Source: Endomychus coccineus (taxonomy: Eukaryota > Arthropoda > Insecta > Coleoptera > Endomychidae). Taken from it: a stretch of DNA of 64,000 nucleotides. Below are positions 21,330 through 32,165 of this stretch, piece after piece. The stretch spans positions 114,494,703 to 114,558,702 of the forward strand of contig OY294070.1 in the NCBI GenBank assembly GCA_958510875.1. The letters are read 5' to 3'. The first letter of the stretch is position 1, and each line of letters starts with the position of its first letter. A program made the position numbers and the translations under genes. The notes below the pieces were generated by a model. The model searched no databases, was not told the origin of the DNA, and saw only the letters and a program-made list of their open reading frames with translations.

Positions 21330-22120
21330 ACTTCAAAGTATCAGCAATAAAACTTCTACTACTACTATAAGTCGGTTTAGAACGTCTTCCGATTTCCAGT
21401 CTCCATTATCCTCTGTCCATCCATAGACATTCTTCCACGCCTCTTTCTCAGATTTCTCTGTCGATTCTCTCTCTCCAACTTTTCCTTGGCCCCCCTCTTC
21501 CTTCGTCTATTTCCACACTTGCTTTGGGAGTCTTTCAACTGGCATTCTTTCCATATGACTATACCGTATCAGTTCGTTTACTTCAACGTCCTCGACTATA
21601 GTGTGTTACTCCCATGATTTCGCGAATTCTTTTATTTCTGGTCCTCTCCATTTTCGATTTTTCGGGAGCTCTTCGCCAGTAATCCATTTCTGTAGCATTT
21701 AAGGTTCTTTCAGCTCTCTTTTCAGGGGCTCATACTTCACTAATATATGTAATTATGCTTTTTACTTTGGTATTTTATATTCGTTGTTTGTTTCTGTTCG
21801 AGCCCATAGTATTTCATTCGTCATGGCTATTGCTTTTCTGCCTTGTATATTTCTGTCCTTTATGTGATCATCTAGTGTTCCGTCGTTGATTATTTGTACT
21901 CCTAGGTATTTATACTCATTATTATCTTCTAGCACCAGGTCCTCTTGTTGTCCTCCCAACACATGTACGTCGGTTTCTGCATATTGACTTCCAGGCCCCA
22001 TTCGCTGTATTCTTCTATGAGTTTTGTGGTCATGTCATCAATATCGTGCTCATCTTGTACCATTACTATTTGATCGTCTACGGAGCATAGTTTGTATATG
22101 ATGTTATCATTTATGGGTAT
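21330..22120 (-). pseudogene. LINE reverse transcriptase relic with degenerate FADDQ motif
   Basis: The minus strand near 22,040-22,100 reads YKLCSVDDQIVMVQDEHDID, where SVDD replaces the usual FADD/YADD of RT motif C. It continues EEYSEWGLEVNMQK, EYKYLGVQIINDG (motif E region) and IKDRNIQGRKAIAMTNEILW. Further down come VNELIRYSHMERMP (about 21,550-21,590) and a basic C-terminus with GPRKSWRERIDREI and ECLWMDRG (about 21,430-21,500). A short TAGTAGTAGTAGTAG repeat near 21,350 may be the tail. Stops and frameshifts are present. This is a non-LTR element with an RT and basic C-terminus of a type abundant in beetles; I leave the clade open. Confidence 0.8.
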
Positions 22121-23535
22121 TCACATTCTTTCTGCATTTTCTTTTCCACTGTTTTAGAGCTTGTTCTAATTCTAATATTTTGAACAAAGTCGTAGATAGG
22201 CAGCAGCCTTACTGATTGTGAAGCCCGTTGATACTCGTTGTCCCATTATATACTTCTAAAAGTATAAGAATATTTCCCTTTATCGAAATAAATGGCCATA
22301 ATTATTTTTTCCGCTTTTTTCTCCTAGGGTGAAAATACAACGGGTCGCGATTCTCAAAAAACAGGTTCATCCAAACATGAAATATTGTAATTTAATTCAT
22401 CCTTAGACTGTACGATATCCGAATATAATTTAAACGTCAGCTGAGTACGATAATACATAACAGGTATATTCAAGGGGTCTTGAACATTAATTTGAAGCTC
22501 GGCGAAACGTTTATCTTTTTCACTTCCTGCAATTCCATTTCCTCAATAATGATCGTACTTCAATCGTCAACATTTATAATTTGGACGTAAATATTTATTA
22601 ACAGCACAAGTTAGTTTTTTCGCGTAAAATCAGATATAGGTATCTATGCTATTGATATTTATTTATCATATCAATTTTCATACCGCTATACGTGAAACCA
22701 AATATGCCACACTCGAGGAAAGTGAGTTTCTAATCTTGATCCGTGTTCTATATAAAATATATTAATCATAAAGCGTTCAAGTGTATAAATGAAAGTAAAA
22801 GTCTAATTGATACGATTTTCTGCAGTGTTATTGAACGATTTTCGATTATATAAGAGATAAGATTTGATATAAAACATTTCACTTTTACGGTAATTGTTGT
22901 AAATTAGAATTCACAACGGCAATACATTTATACATGGGATATTATGTCACACGCCTTGGACGTGCATTCGTTACTTCCGGCTGTCATATTTTATCGTTTT
23001 TTATTCCTAATATACTATAAATCGCAGAATCGCTGTTGACAGATGAGAAACAAAGTACTGAGTTGTTTCAGCTGCTCTAACAGCCAACAGTCTGTGAGCA
23101 TTCAATCTTGCGCAGGATATGAAAACTTTAAACAGACAGATTCTTCAATTGCATATTACACAGAAACTTTCAGCGAAAGGATATTCTTATACTATAGCAT
23201 CATATACTTCTTCCGCCTCTACTGAGTGCCTGTCAATTGAAATAAACTTTCAAGGTCATGCCATAGAGTATAATTGACGTATTTTCACGGCTTCTGCTGT
23301 TTCTAATCATTTGCAATACAATACTATTTCTAGGCCCCTACATTACCTACTATTATATTTAACTTATGTAGAATCTTGTAAGCCACGTTGTGGATCAATT
23401 GCTTTTTTTTTATTTTACCTCGGCTAGCTCTATTTATCAAAATGGGATTTTTAAAAACGAAATTCGATTTGTTACTGCAATTACATACCAACTCTATCGT
23501 TATCCATTCGTTCCACTCGAAAAGAATTCACTACT
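22121..23535. other. Gap with nothing recognised
   Basis: The ORF at 23,043-23,225 has no recognisable domain. Nothing else is supported. Confidence 0.4.
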
Positions 23536-23539
23536 GATG

Positions 23540-24222
23540 TTTGTATCCAACGGCGGAACAACATCTGATTGTACCAGAGCCAACCTGACATTTCTCATGC
23601 CACAGCGAAATATGTAATCCAAAGATCGCTAGACGAGACAAAGCACCGTGCCAACTAGAAGGAACTGCCCCGTATGTCACACTCCAAGCGACTAATGGGA
23701 GATTTTCAGCAACAACGAGTGAAAAATCTACTGACGTTCAGCAGACAAGAAATACGGAATCTTATTGCATTCCTCACCGGACACGCCCCATGCAACAAAC
23801 ATCTCTGTACGATGGGTCCGATAGATCGGCCCCCGGAAGAAGAGACACCCATGCATGTGTCAGTGCACAACATACGCGGTTGGTCGTCGGACATACCTCG
23901 GAGACGATAAAGCTACACCCGAGGAAATCAGAGGTATGCCCTACATCAGGCTACTGGATTTCATAGAATACACGAAACTGATGAGGAGATAGCAATATGT
24001 GAAGACACAATAAGACACTGAGGACCGCACTGCAGTGGGTCTCCCTCTGGGGAGGAGAACCAAGAACCAACCTCACGGGGGAAGGGTTCTAGTCGGTAAG
24101 AATCCAGCACACCCGGGGGCACGGGCCTCCGTGCAGGATTTTCCCTCCTCTACGCACCTACCTTTGATGAGTTGCCTTTTCCTATTAAATTGTGTTATCA
24201 TAAATAAATGAATAAAAAAACC
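23540..24222 (+). pseudogene. LINE ORF2 C-terminus and 3' end with A-rich tail
   Basis: In one frame from about 23,610 the reading is SHATAKYVIQRSLDETKHRAN, a stop, then LMGDFQQQRVKNLLTFSRQE and IRNLIAFLTGHAPCNKHLCT (about 23,692-23,805). This is the segment following RNase H in I/R1-type ORF2; L-T-G-H-x-x-x-N-x-H is the conserved stretch before the zinc-binding CCHC. The zinc ligands themselves are lost in a small deletion before EEETPMH (23,837). The non-coding end carries a CACCCGGGGGCACG block and finishes in AAATAAATGAATAAAAAAA (about 24,203-24,222), an A-rich tail. A sister copy lies at 2,735-3,165. Confidence 0.75.
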
Positions 24223-25825
24223 TTTTTTACTTCAAAAAAACAAATGAATTCTATTAATTTAGTAATACCTTGAATGTTTAAGGTTATTTTCATAGTACAT
24301 TACTCTATCATATTATCATGAAATGAACAAGCATATCATAGATTAGTTTCTTTATGACTTGTTTGTATGTTTTAAGCACTGAAAATGCAACTACTTCAAT
24401 TGTCAAAGATCACTTGCTAACTCTCTGTTACATCAGCACGATTCAGAGTGCTGCTCAGCTCTTTAACGCAAAATTTGAAATGGTATTGTCCATTACAATC
24501 GATAATTCATGTCATAATACTTTGAAAACAAAGTTGCGATTTAGAATTTATACAAATGACCGAAGAAAACAATATTGTTGCACTTATAATGCAGAAGTGC
24601 TGAATGTTATTTACTGGGTCGATTAAACTCGATTCTTCAAATTGAACTTGCTATATATAGATGCTTCTGGTTTACTTTGTAGTAAAGTTAAATAGTTTTA
24701 TTTACGTTGATTATTGGAATATCGTTTTCTTATTCATTTTCAGGTTGGTATTTGCTAATTAATTGTTATTATTCCATTGAAAATTGTTACTTGGATTGCT
24801 ATGTTCACTTGGTACGTATTGATGTTATCTTGCAGATTTGATTGATTGCTTCTTGAAAATTTAGTTAATTTGTCATAACTAGATACTTCGTCTCATAACC
24901 CTCAAACATGATCTGAGATTCACTTGTCAAAATTGATCATTAACATTAACACTTCTTGTAGGTACTAGCTACAAAATTATACTCACCTCGAGGAATATTG
25001 AGCTTTTCTATTCATAATTTTTTTTGTTTCCGATCAACCAATGATATTTTTAATTTCATAATAATCAAAAGTCAAAAGTTAGCTCCTGGCTTTCCACTTT
25101 TCCTCTGACTTTTTGATGCTCAATTTTTCTTATTTACATTTCCAATTCTGACTATATTTTACCTTTTCCCTTGAATTTTATCATTTTATGTTTTGGTTAT
25201 CATTCTCATTTTATTTGAAATTTTCCTAATTTCCGAATAAATGAATTTTCCTTTTATGCTTAATGGTTCATGCTTCTTTCCTATTAAACTATAAAATCTC
25301 TGATTTCCATTCTGATTTACTCACTTCTAACTCATAACTAATAGCAAAATTTATACGTAATAGTAATAATTAATTTTTTCATTTTTTTATTTGAATTTTT
25401 AGGAGTTCTGAAATTCATACTTCATCAATAGCTTCGACCCTTCCAAGAATGAAACTGATCATAACACTTCGTATATTGAGGGAGGCGAAAACTTTTGTAG
25501 TGCTCCTAGATAAAAACCGGCCGTCGTAGTCTAGCGCGCAAGCCATAAAACATAATCCCTTTTTCTATCATCAAGCGCACGAATCCGATGGTCGTCTGCG
25601 CGCGAAGGCTATCTACTTTTACAATCTTTCAATTATTTTCAATTCATTAATGTTAGGTATTCAAAGAGCGAATCTTCTAAATCTATGGAATTCTTCATTT
25701 GATCATCACATGACAATTCTTTGGTAAGAGGATGGAGCTATTTTCTTGTAACTGGACGAATGGACTAAAAAATATACGTCCGGTAACTGATGACGTGATA
25801 AAACAGATTCAGCATTTCTAGTGGA
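24223..25825. other. Gap with nothing recognised
   Basis: T-rich DNA. The 90-codon ORF at 24,354-24,626 shows no motif. A G+C-richer patch at about 25,515-25,610 (GGCCGTCGTAGTCTAGCGCG, GGTCGTCTGCGCGCGAAGG) stands out but has no partner that I found. Confidence 0.4.
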
Positions 25826-25827
25826 TA

Positions 25828-25905
25828 AGGGTGGTTGTTTCTTATTCATAGTGTTATAGTATAATGGCAGTCAAGGTGTGAATCTCTTAGTTTATTAGCT
25901 TATTC
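25828..25905 (+). repeat. Dispersed terminal-repeat copy (Penelope-associated)
   Basis: AGTGGATAAGGGTG followed by TTTCTTATTCATAGTGTTAT matches 39,696-39,735 and the 3' end of the Penelope-like element at 32,072-32,115. It lies about 500 bp upstream of a hammerhead-bearing fragment, as does the 39.7-kb copy in relation to 38.98 kb. Confidence 0.55.
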
Positions 25906-26334
25906 AATGAAACAACATGACACGTGACGTAACTGAAATCAATTTGCATGTGTGCAAGAGCTTAGAAATAAGATCAATTTCCAAACTTTCCAGTTATCAA
26001 CTTATTCAGTATTTCCCAAAAATATATAAAAAACTGACCTATGATAACGTTGCCGTTCGGCATTTCCTGAATGTGTCCAAGGACAAGGATAATTAATCAA
26101 TTCCACAATCAAACTTTCCTGCTGTATGTCAAAAACTCAGTCAAGAGTTTTCTATACAATGTACTGGTTTTGTAAAGTAATCAGTAATCTTTTCGGAATA
26201 GTTGTTCAGGAATATATTACCCAAAATGTGTGTTGGAAGATCTATCACATAGTTTTATGCCCAAGTCCAATCAAATGTTGAGGTAACAATGATTCAATAT
26301 GAACAAATTCTGATCAGAATAAACTGTAAATTTT

Positions 26335-26560
26335 AAATCCACAACTGATTCAAATTATTGCGATAAGGACGCCTTGTGATAATACCATTAGTTTTAAGAA
26401 ATCACGTTTTATACATTGATATGTCTTCTGATGATGGTCATGAGACCGAAACGTATGTAAAGATGAAAATAATAATCACATGTGTTAGTGCGACCTATTT
26501 CACGAGAATTTCATATATAATTCATACCTGGGTCAAGAATCATTACTAATCTATATACTA
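26335..26560 (+). mobile_element. Penelope-like 3' terminal fragment (hammerhead-bearing lineage)
   Basis: This 225-bp stretch aligns with 38,925-39,090 on the same strand and with 49,010-49,205 on the opposite strand: GCGATAAGGACG, AGTTTTAAG/TAATCACG, the hammerhead core, ACCTATTTCxCGAGAATTT and ATATATAATTCATACCTGG. No coding sequence remains in this copy. Confidence 0.7.
26423..26464 (+). ncRNA. Hammerhead-ribozyme-like motif, copy 1
   Basis: Order of parts: stem I 5' strand GTCTT (26,423-26,427), core CTGATGA (26,428-26,434), an extra T, stem II GGTC-ATGA-GACC (26,436-26,447, four perfect pairs), core GAA, stem III AC/GT closed by the loop GTAT (26,451-26,458), cleavage-site A (26,459), stem I 3' strand AAGAT (26,460-26,464). 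All invariant core bases of a type I hammerhead are present, with a two-pair stem III. The extra T between A9 and stem II is unusual. Hammerhead motifs in Penelope-like elements are established knowledge; activity of this copy is inference. Confidence 0.7.
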
Positions 26561-27771
26561 ACAACAAGCATTATTTTCTTCTCCCGAGATCGTTTGGAAA
26601 AGGTGATATAGGAATAGTTATTGGGTATTGGTTCAATTTTGGTTACTATTTCATCCAGGAATAGTAGAGCAATTAGTCATCTCGGAACATTTTCACCTAA
26701 AACGCATATCAACATTTAAAAGAAAGTGAGTAGGCACAAAACAAGAAGAAACAACTGGTTATCAAAATAGAGGGAACTGGGTATTAGTAGTGCTAATTTT
26801 GTGACGTCAGCATATGATGAGTATTCCGGCCTGTGATTGAATTAGGCTATGGCCTGACCCATACCACTTCTTCCGCTAGTTCAGTTATATCCAACTTCAT
26901 TCTTTCATTCACCGAGTTGCCTCATTCATTAACATTGATATTGAAGAACATCGATTTTTTTAGTTCGAATATTATCGATTATCGACGTTCAGTCATAGAT
27001 GTCAACGTCGCTTATCCCTCTTGTATGGTTGACTGTATTTAATCTCGAATTATCATTATACTATTCGATAATGAGAATGAGGATTTCTATCTTAGCCCTC
27101 TCATTCCAAACCTTATTATGTGATTGAATATATTTTAATCTAGTAATTATCAGGGTGCAGTCTAGTGTATAATTAAAATCACTAATTCGCACCAATTAAT
27201 TCTAAAATTAACCGACCCGATGGTTCAAATCACTGCAACTGGATATTCAGTCCGAGAAATTATACAAGTCAGATTGAAAACTAAGCCACAATAAACTGCA
27301 ACGCTGCTTAGAAACGTGTTTAATAACAGTATTTTTGCATAGTTCGGTAACACGAATATCGCGGTTAATTTGGAGGTGATCAAACGTATAATTCAGGTTA
27401 TTAGTACATTTTGCATCGCAGTCACACCTAATCCATTCGATGAAATGACAAATATATTGGAATGTTTCCGTTTTGCATATTGCAAAATACTAATTACTTA
27501 TAATGCATTCGCTCATTAATATTATGATGGATACTAAACGTGGCCGGGATGATGTAGAAGCGATCTTCATTATCTAGACTCATTTGCATGCATGTTGATA
27601 CTACAGCTTCTTATTACTAGAACCAGATGTATATGGAATGATCCGTTCATTTCCTGAGTTCAAGAAATAAAAATATGAGTCGAGATTTGAATACTTCATA
27701 TTTCCTCAATAGAATATTGGGAATATCAAGGAGGGTTTGGACTAATGTGAATGCTACTACACTATAGGTTA
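26561..27771. other. Gap with nothing recognised
   Basis: No supported gene or repeat. Confidence 0.45.
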
Positions 27772-28695
27772 TACAGGGTGTTCTAGGTTTTATTAGGAGA
27801 ACTTCAACAGTCGATAGAAAATTTGATTTTAAGAAAATAGTTTTAATTAACATATATGCACGTTTAATTTTTGAGATACAGGGTGTAGTTCTTAATTTTG
27901 TTCGAATCTTCAAAGATAATCAAGGTTTCTCAATGAAATTTGATACAGTGGGTGCATAGACAGGTTAACACATTTGAACATAATTTGAGACCGGTTTTAC
28001 TCCCAGTGGCGGAGATATAGGTATTTAATAACATTAAATTGACCCGAAAAGTGTTATCACTCTGTAAAGGTTACTTTTTAGTAATGAATTTCGATGCAGA
28101 TTTCAAATCAAAACAAATAAGGTTTCACGACCAATTTGATTTTGGTGATTGATTACCACCACCATGAAAATCGAATGAAAATTGGAGAAAGGTTTTCGTT
28201 GAAGTTAGAAGATCTATTGTACGACGTTGTGAACTATGTATACGAGAGAATGGGAATCATTTTGGATTTCTCTAAAATTAATACCCAAGTTTAGAAAATG
28301 GTGTCTTGTTAACTCTTGTTGGTGGACTTACTATAAATTAAAGTACATTGTAGTTATCTGGTTTGAACAATTTTGGAAATAAAATTATTTTATTTTCGTT
28401 ACTCAACGACTTAACACTTTTCGGGTCTATTTATTATTATTAAATTCCTATATCTACGCCACTGGAAGTAAAATCTGTCTCAAATTATGTGTAAGTGTGG
28501 TAACTTATCCACATATCCACGGTGCCAAATTTATTCATCTTGATTATCTTCGAAGATACCAACGAAATTAAGAAATTTCTTATAAAATTCAAACATTAAG
28601 CGTCTGTGCATATATGTTAATAGGAACTTTTTCCTCAAAATCTAATTTTCTATCGACTGTTGAGGTTCTGCTACTAAGACCTGAGACACCCTGTA
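27772..28695. mobile_element. Long-TIR MITE, TACAGGGTG ends
   Basis: Left arm 27,772 to about 28,075 and right arm about 28,395-28,695 are inverted copies of roughly 300 bp. The ends read TACAGGGTGTTCTAGGTT and, reverse-complemented, TACAGGGTGTCTCAGGTC. Inner paired blocks include AACAGTCGATAGAAAAT, ATTGACCCGAAAAGTGTTA (right arm GACCCGAAAAGTGTTA) and CCAGTGGCGxAGATATAGG. The left flank is TA; the right flank is CA, so the expected TA duplication has one change. The 320-bp centre has no coding capacity. It is probably mobilised by a Tc1/mariner-type transposase (inference from ends and TA target), and is related in its ends but not its body to 46,221-47,159. Confidence 0.8.
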
Positions 28696-28844
28696 CATAT
28701 GCACTGTCAGAGACTTGCTGACAGAAGCATATGACCGCCGCCCCCGCTCTAAATTGTAACTTTACGGAATAACAGCTATATCTCTCAACATTCAATATTA
28801 AGCTATCGTTCGTAACGAGTGCAAAATAATAAAAACATAGGTGT

Positions 28845-29690
28845 GGCACTCGGGGACTGCCGCGGTAGAGCTATTGCATAGCATTTTTTATCAACTTATG
28901 CAATTATAGTTATTTATTTATTTTTTATTTATGCAGTATTTTTTTTCTTTGATATTAATTCAAGTTACACTTTTTGAGCGTGGTGACCGATGAGAAACAC
29001 ACATTTTTTTCTTTTATTGAATAAATGAGAAGTTATCTCGCTTAAAACATTTTTATTATCTTACAATAAATACATGTAGGTTATTCAGGAATTTTTATCA
29101 TTGAAACTATAGGTTTATGGTAACTGAAATAAGAAACATAAGTTTGAGACTTGATATCCTCTAAATATCTGGAAAATGGTGGTCCCATATTTTGTTGTGT
29201 ATTCTTGTGGATCATTATTCATTTTCAAAATCAATTTTTCCGAAAGAAAAGTTGTCAACCGCTCTGATTTTTTATCAGCGAAGTTGATGTTGAAATCGCC
29301 AGCCAAGATAAGTGGAAATTTATTACCATTTGTACCAAGTATTTTCGACCCTTCTTCAGTGTACTTCAGTAAAGTGCGATGAATAAAATGCTCTACCTCG
29401 TCCAATTTTGGATTCGGAGAAATGTAAATTGCTACCATGACTGTGTGTAGGCCATTTCTAAGTTTGCATAAGCACGCACAACTATCTCCAACAAATGAGC
29501 GCCTAACATCAACATCGCTAACGTGTGCAATATTCATTTCAATATTCGGAGTCATAATATTAGTAACATTATTATTTTTTTGGTAATAGCTATTTACCTT
29601 TTGGAACAGTATCTACAACAGTATATATACCTACATGTATACTTACGGGGCGCACATGCGGTGAGTGTGGCATTATAAAGATATGATAGA
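28845..29690 (-). mobile_element. Helentron-like relic with terminal GTGCCACAC phrases
   Basis: On the minus strand the endonuclease fragment at 29,085-29,555 is followed by A+T-rich 3' sequence. This ends near 28,890-28,850 in ATGCTATGCAATAGCTCTAC, CGCGGCAGTCC, CCGAGTGCCACACC. Upstream, near 29,685-29,645, the strand reads ATGCCACACTCACCGCATGT. Such GTGCCACAC phrases and an AP-type endonuclease are features I associate with Helentron/Helitron2 elements, which lack TIRs and target duplications. No Rep or helicase sequence is present, so the class is a moderate inference. Confidence 0.5.
29085..29555 (-). pseudogene. Endonuclease/exonuclease/phosphatase domain, C-terminal part
   Basis: The minus strand reads VMVAIYISPNPKLDEVEHFI, then FPLILAGDFNINFADKKSER (the GDFN motif with the metal-coordinating Asp/Asn of AP-type endonucleases) and STxYGT-like TTKYGTTIF. 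At about 29,178 the frame shifts by one and continues RYLEDIKSQTYVSYFSYHKP to a stop near 29,085. The final YHKP (family S-x-H-x-P) is the active-site end of the fold. Only the C-terminal two thirds of the domain is here. This form is best known to me as the tail of insect Helentron helicase proteins; an origin from a non-LTR retrotransposon endonuclease is the alternative. Confidence 0.7.
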
Positions 29691-29827
29691 TACCTATACA
29701 CCTATATACTTTCTCACAAACAGCTGCTTACGTATTCGTCCAATTTCGGAGTAGCTCGTCTTGATCCGTACGAGCTTCGTACAGTCGTACCATATACATA
29801 CACGTTAAGCGAACGCTCGCCCGAGCT

Positions 29828-29930
29828 ACATGTTAGGTGTTTAGGTCTTAGGTTATTTTGCGTTACGGAATTTCTTGATTCGGTCGCCGCGCTCAAAGCT
29901 CGCGATAAAAGCTATATTCATTAGCTTAAT
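29828..29930 (+). repeat. Direct repeat, copy 1 (about 103 bp)
   Basis: ACATGTTAGGTGTTTAGGTC through TTACGGAATTTCTTGATTCG and GTCGCCGCGCTCAAAG to AGCTTAAT. Nearly identical to 30,213-30,314, 385 bp downstream in the same orientation. Confidence 0.85.
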
Positions 29931-30212
29931 AGAAACAGGTACTCTCAGGTCTCTGCTAGGCGCGTCTAACGTATAAACTCTAACTGACGCGTAGCGAGCT
30001 CCTAGAAGCATATGTCAAAATGATTTCGTTCGTAGCTAATTACATAGGACGTCTGGAGTTCATGCAATTATGTTTTTAGATAATTCGAACCTTCTAATTT
30101 CGATAGGTCACGTGAAAATCCCGGAGTCTAAAGCGTTAGAGTGTTATAACATTCGTATAAAATAGCGAAATTTCTCACTTTTAGAAACTTCAAATTAATT
30201 AATCAATTTGAC

Positions 30213-30314
30213 ACATGTTAGGTGTTTAGGTCTTACATTATTTTTCGTTACGGAATTTCTTGATTCGGTCGCCGCGCTCAAAGCCCGCGATAAAAGCTAT
30301 ATGCAATAGCTTAA
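30213..30314 (+). repeat. Direct repeat, copy 2 (about 102 bp)
   Basis: Second copy of 29,828-29,930, with about ten substitutions or small indels (TCTTACATTATTTTTCG against TCTTAGGTTATTTTGCG). It directly abuts the Penelope-like coding relic that begins near 30,320. The pair may be LTR-like ends of a small or solo element, or remnants of one insertion duplicated with its flank. Confidence 0.85.
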
Positions 30315-30319
30315 TTATT

Positions 30320-32090
30320 GAACATTCAAATAAATCATATAAAAGTACATCCAATAATTTCCATAATATCTGTAAATCATTGAAGGAAAAAACTATTATT
30401 ACTTGGAAGCAGAAGGAAATTCCGTTTGGTTTTTATACTAAGAGGATTACAACCATTTGGTTGATACCTTGTTGAATGATTCCTCTGAACAAATTTTCAG
30501 AAAAACCTTATCTAAAAGCGTTAAGTTAGTAAATAAATCAATAAAATCATGGATCGCTGTAATGTCCGAAAATTTAAAATACGTCTTTCGCCTCCTGATC
30601 TTCCAGAACTGTATTGCTTACCTTCATGATTCAGGTAATTCCATGAGACCAATAATTTATAATAATAATTATCCCACGTATAACATAGCAGAATGGTTGA
30701 TTAAGGAATTTAGCAACATCCAAGACTTACCAAGGTTGTCTGTAAAGAATTCTTTGGAACTAATTGAAAAATTGACAGATTCCAAACTCAACCTGGTGAT
30801 ACTCTCATTTCATTTCATGTTTTCTCACTATTGACAGATATCCTAATCCCTAAGTCGTTAATTATTCTGAAGAACCGGCTTTCAAATATTAATATCCTCG
30901 ATACAGACTGTACAGAATTCGTGATCCTCATGTATTTATTCTGTTTTAACTACTATAACAAACAAGCCCATGAATGCAAAAGTTTTGCGTAGATATGTCG
31001 ATGATATTTTCGCGATTTTGAGTGAAGATTTCGATTAACATGTCCTTTTGTATACGCAAAATAGTCAAATTCACTCATACCTACTTTAGAAACAGAAACA
31101 GATAAGCAGCTTCTACTCCTTGAAACTAACATTGTAAAAAATTATAATCACGTGGAATTCAACATTGGTACAGGAACTCACTCATTACAAGAAGACTACA
31201 CTCAATATTCACGTTCATAGATTATTGAACGTCCTTTTCAGTCAGCAAAATTATAACTACGAAGTTGAGAAACTAGGGAATTGCGATGGATAATGGTCAC
31301 GACAAAGCTTTGATCAATAAGTTAATTTCTAATAAAAATCTCAAATTACGATCATTATCTTCAAATAGTTCAATAAGAGTGAAAGATTTCACTTATGATT
31401 AATAATTGATAAATTCCATAATTGTGAGGACAAATTGCAAACAACAAATGGTATCCTACAATTGTTACGACAATTCCATGATCACTAACTTAATTTCTGA
31501 ACAAGAAAGGAACTTGGAACGCAACCAATCCACCATATTGGGGCCACTACCTTCAAATTGTTGAATAAATTTCAAAAGTTTGACTCATCTTCCTTCAGTA
31601 TTATTATTTGGTTTTACAAATTTGCAATACAACCTGTTCATAGATGTAAGAACACGCTGTAAATTTGTTTGGGCAATACCTTTGATAAAGTTTCCGACTT
31701 AAACGATTGTGAGACGTGTTCGAAATGCTATGTGGGCCTTATAAAAAGGAATATTTTAACTCGTTATAGAGAACATTTTGCCCATATTAAGAAAAATAAT
31801 GATGAACAATCAGCGTTAGCCGAACATATTTTAAATACAGGTCACACCACTTCTTAAGAACACACTAATGATAAATATCTAAGTAATTCAGGAGAAATAG
31901 AAATGTGTAAGTGAAAAATCTAATTGATAAATTCAGATCCATCTGTAGCTAATGGTAATCTCTTACTCACCCTACTAACTACAAGTATTATTCAAACAGG
32001 CACATTTTGTTTTCCAATTTAGTTTACTCTGATAATATCTACTTGGAAGCTGAAAGGTCCTCAATATTTTCCAGTGAATAAGGTTGAATG
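30320..32090 (+). pseudogene. Penelope-like element, second lineage: RT plus GIY-YIG relic
   Basis: Parts in order: KEKTIITWKQK and TTIWLIP (30,390-30,475, N-terminal RT region); LLNDSSEQIFRKTL (from 30,466); GNSMRPIIYNNNYPTYNIAE (about 30,634-30,693, the Penelope RPI...S-PTYNIA block); SVKNSLELIEKLTD (about 30,739-30,780); RRYVDDIFAIL (about 30,989-31,020, RT motif C with both catalytic Asp). Then, at 31,690-31,850, CETCSKCYVG, LTRYREHFAHIKKNNDEQSA and LAEHILNTGH. This is the GIY-YIG nuclease with its Arg-x-x-x-H and AEH segments, although the first GIY tyrosine is not clear. Many stops and shifts. The tail at 32,060-32,165 contains the dispersed AGTGxATAAGG...TTTCTTATTxATA repeat. Confidence 0.85.
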
Positions 32091-32165
32091 TTTCTTATTT
32101 ATATTGTTATAGTGTACTCTTCTATAGTTATTATTGTTTCATGTTTGAAGTTCAAATAATGAGTC
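32060..32165 (+). repeat. 3' terminal repeat of the second Penelope-like lineage
   Basis: CCAGTGAATAAGGTTGAATG and TTTCTTATTTATATTGTTAT match 25,828-25,905 and 39,690-39,740. It follows the GIY-YIG coding relic directly, which suggests that this family of repeats is its non-coding terminus. Confidence 0.5.

Noticed and set aside
29828..30314. LTR retrotransposon with 103-bp LTRs
   Set aside because: Only 282 bp lie between the repeats, with no TG...CA ends, primer-binding site or coding sequence seen; kept as direct repeats only.
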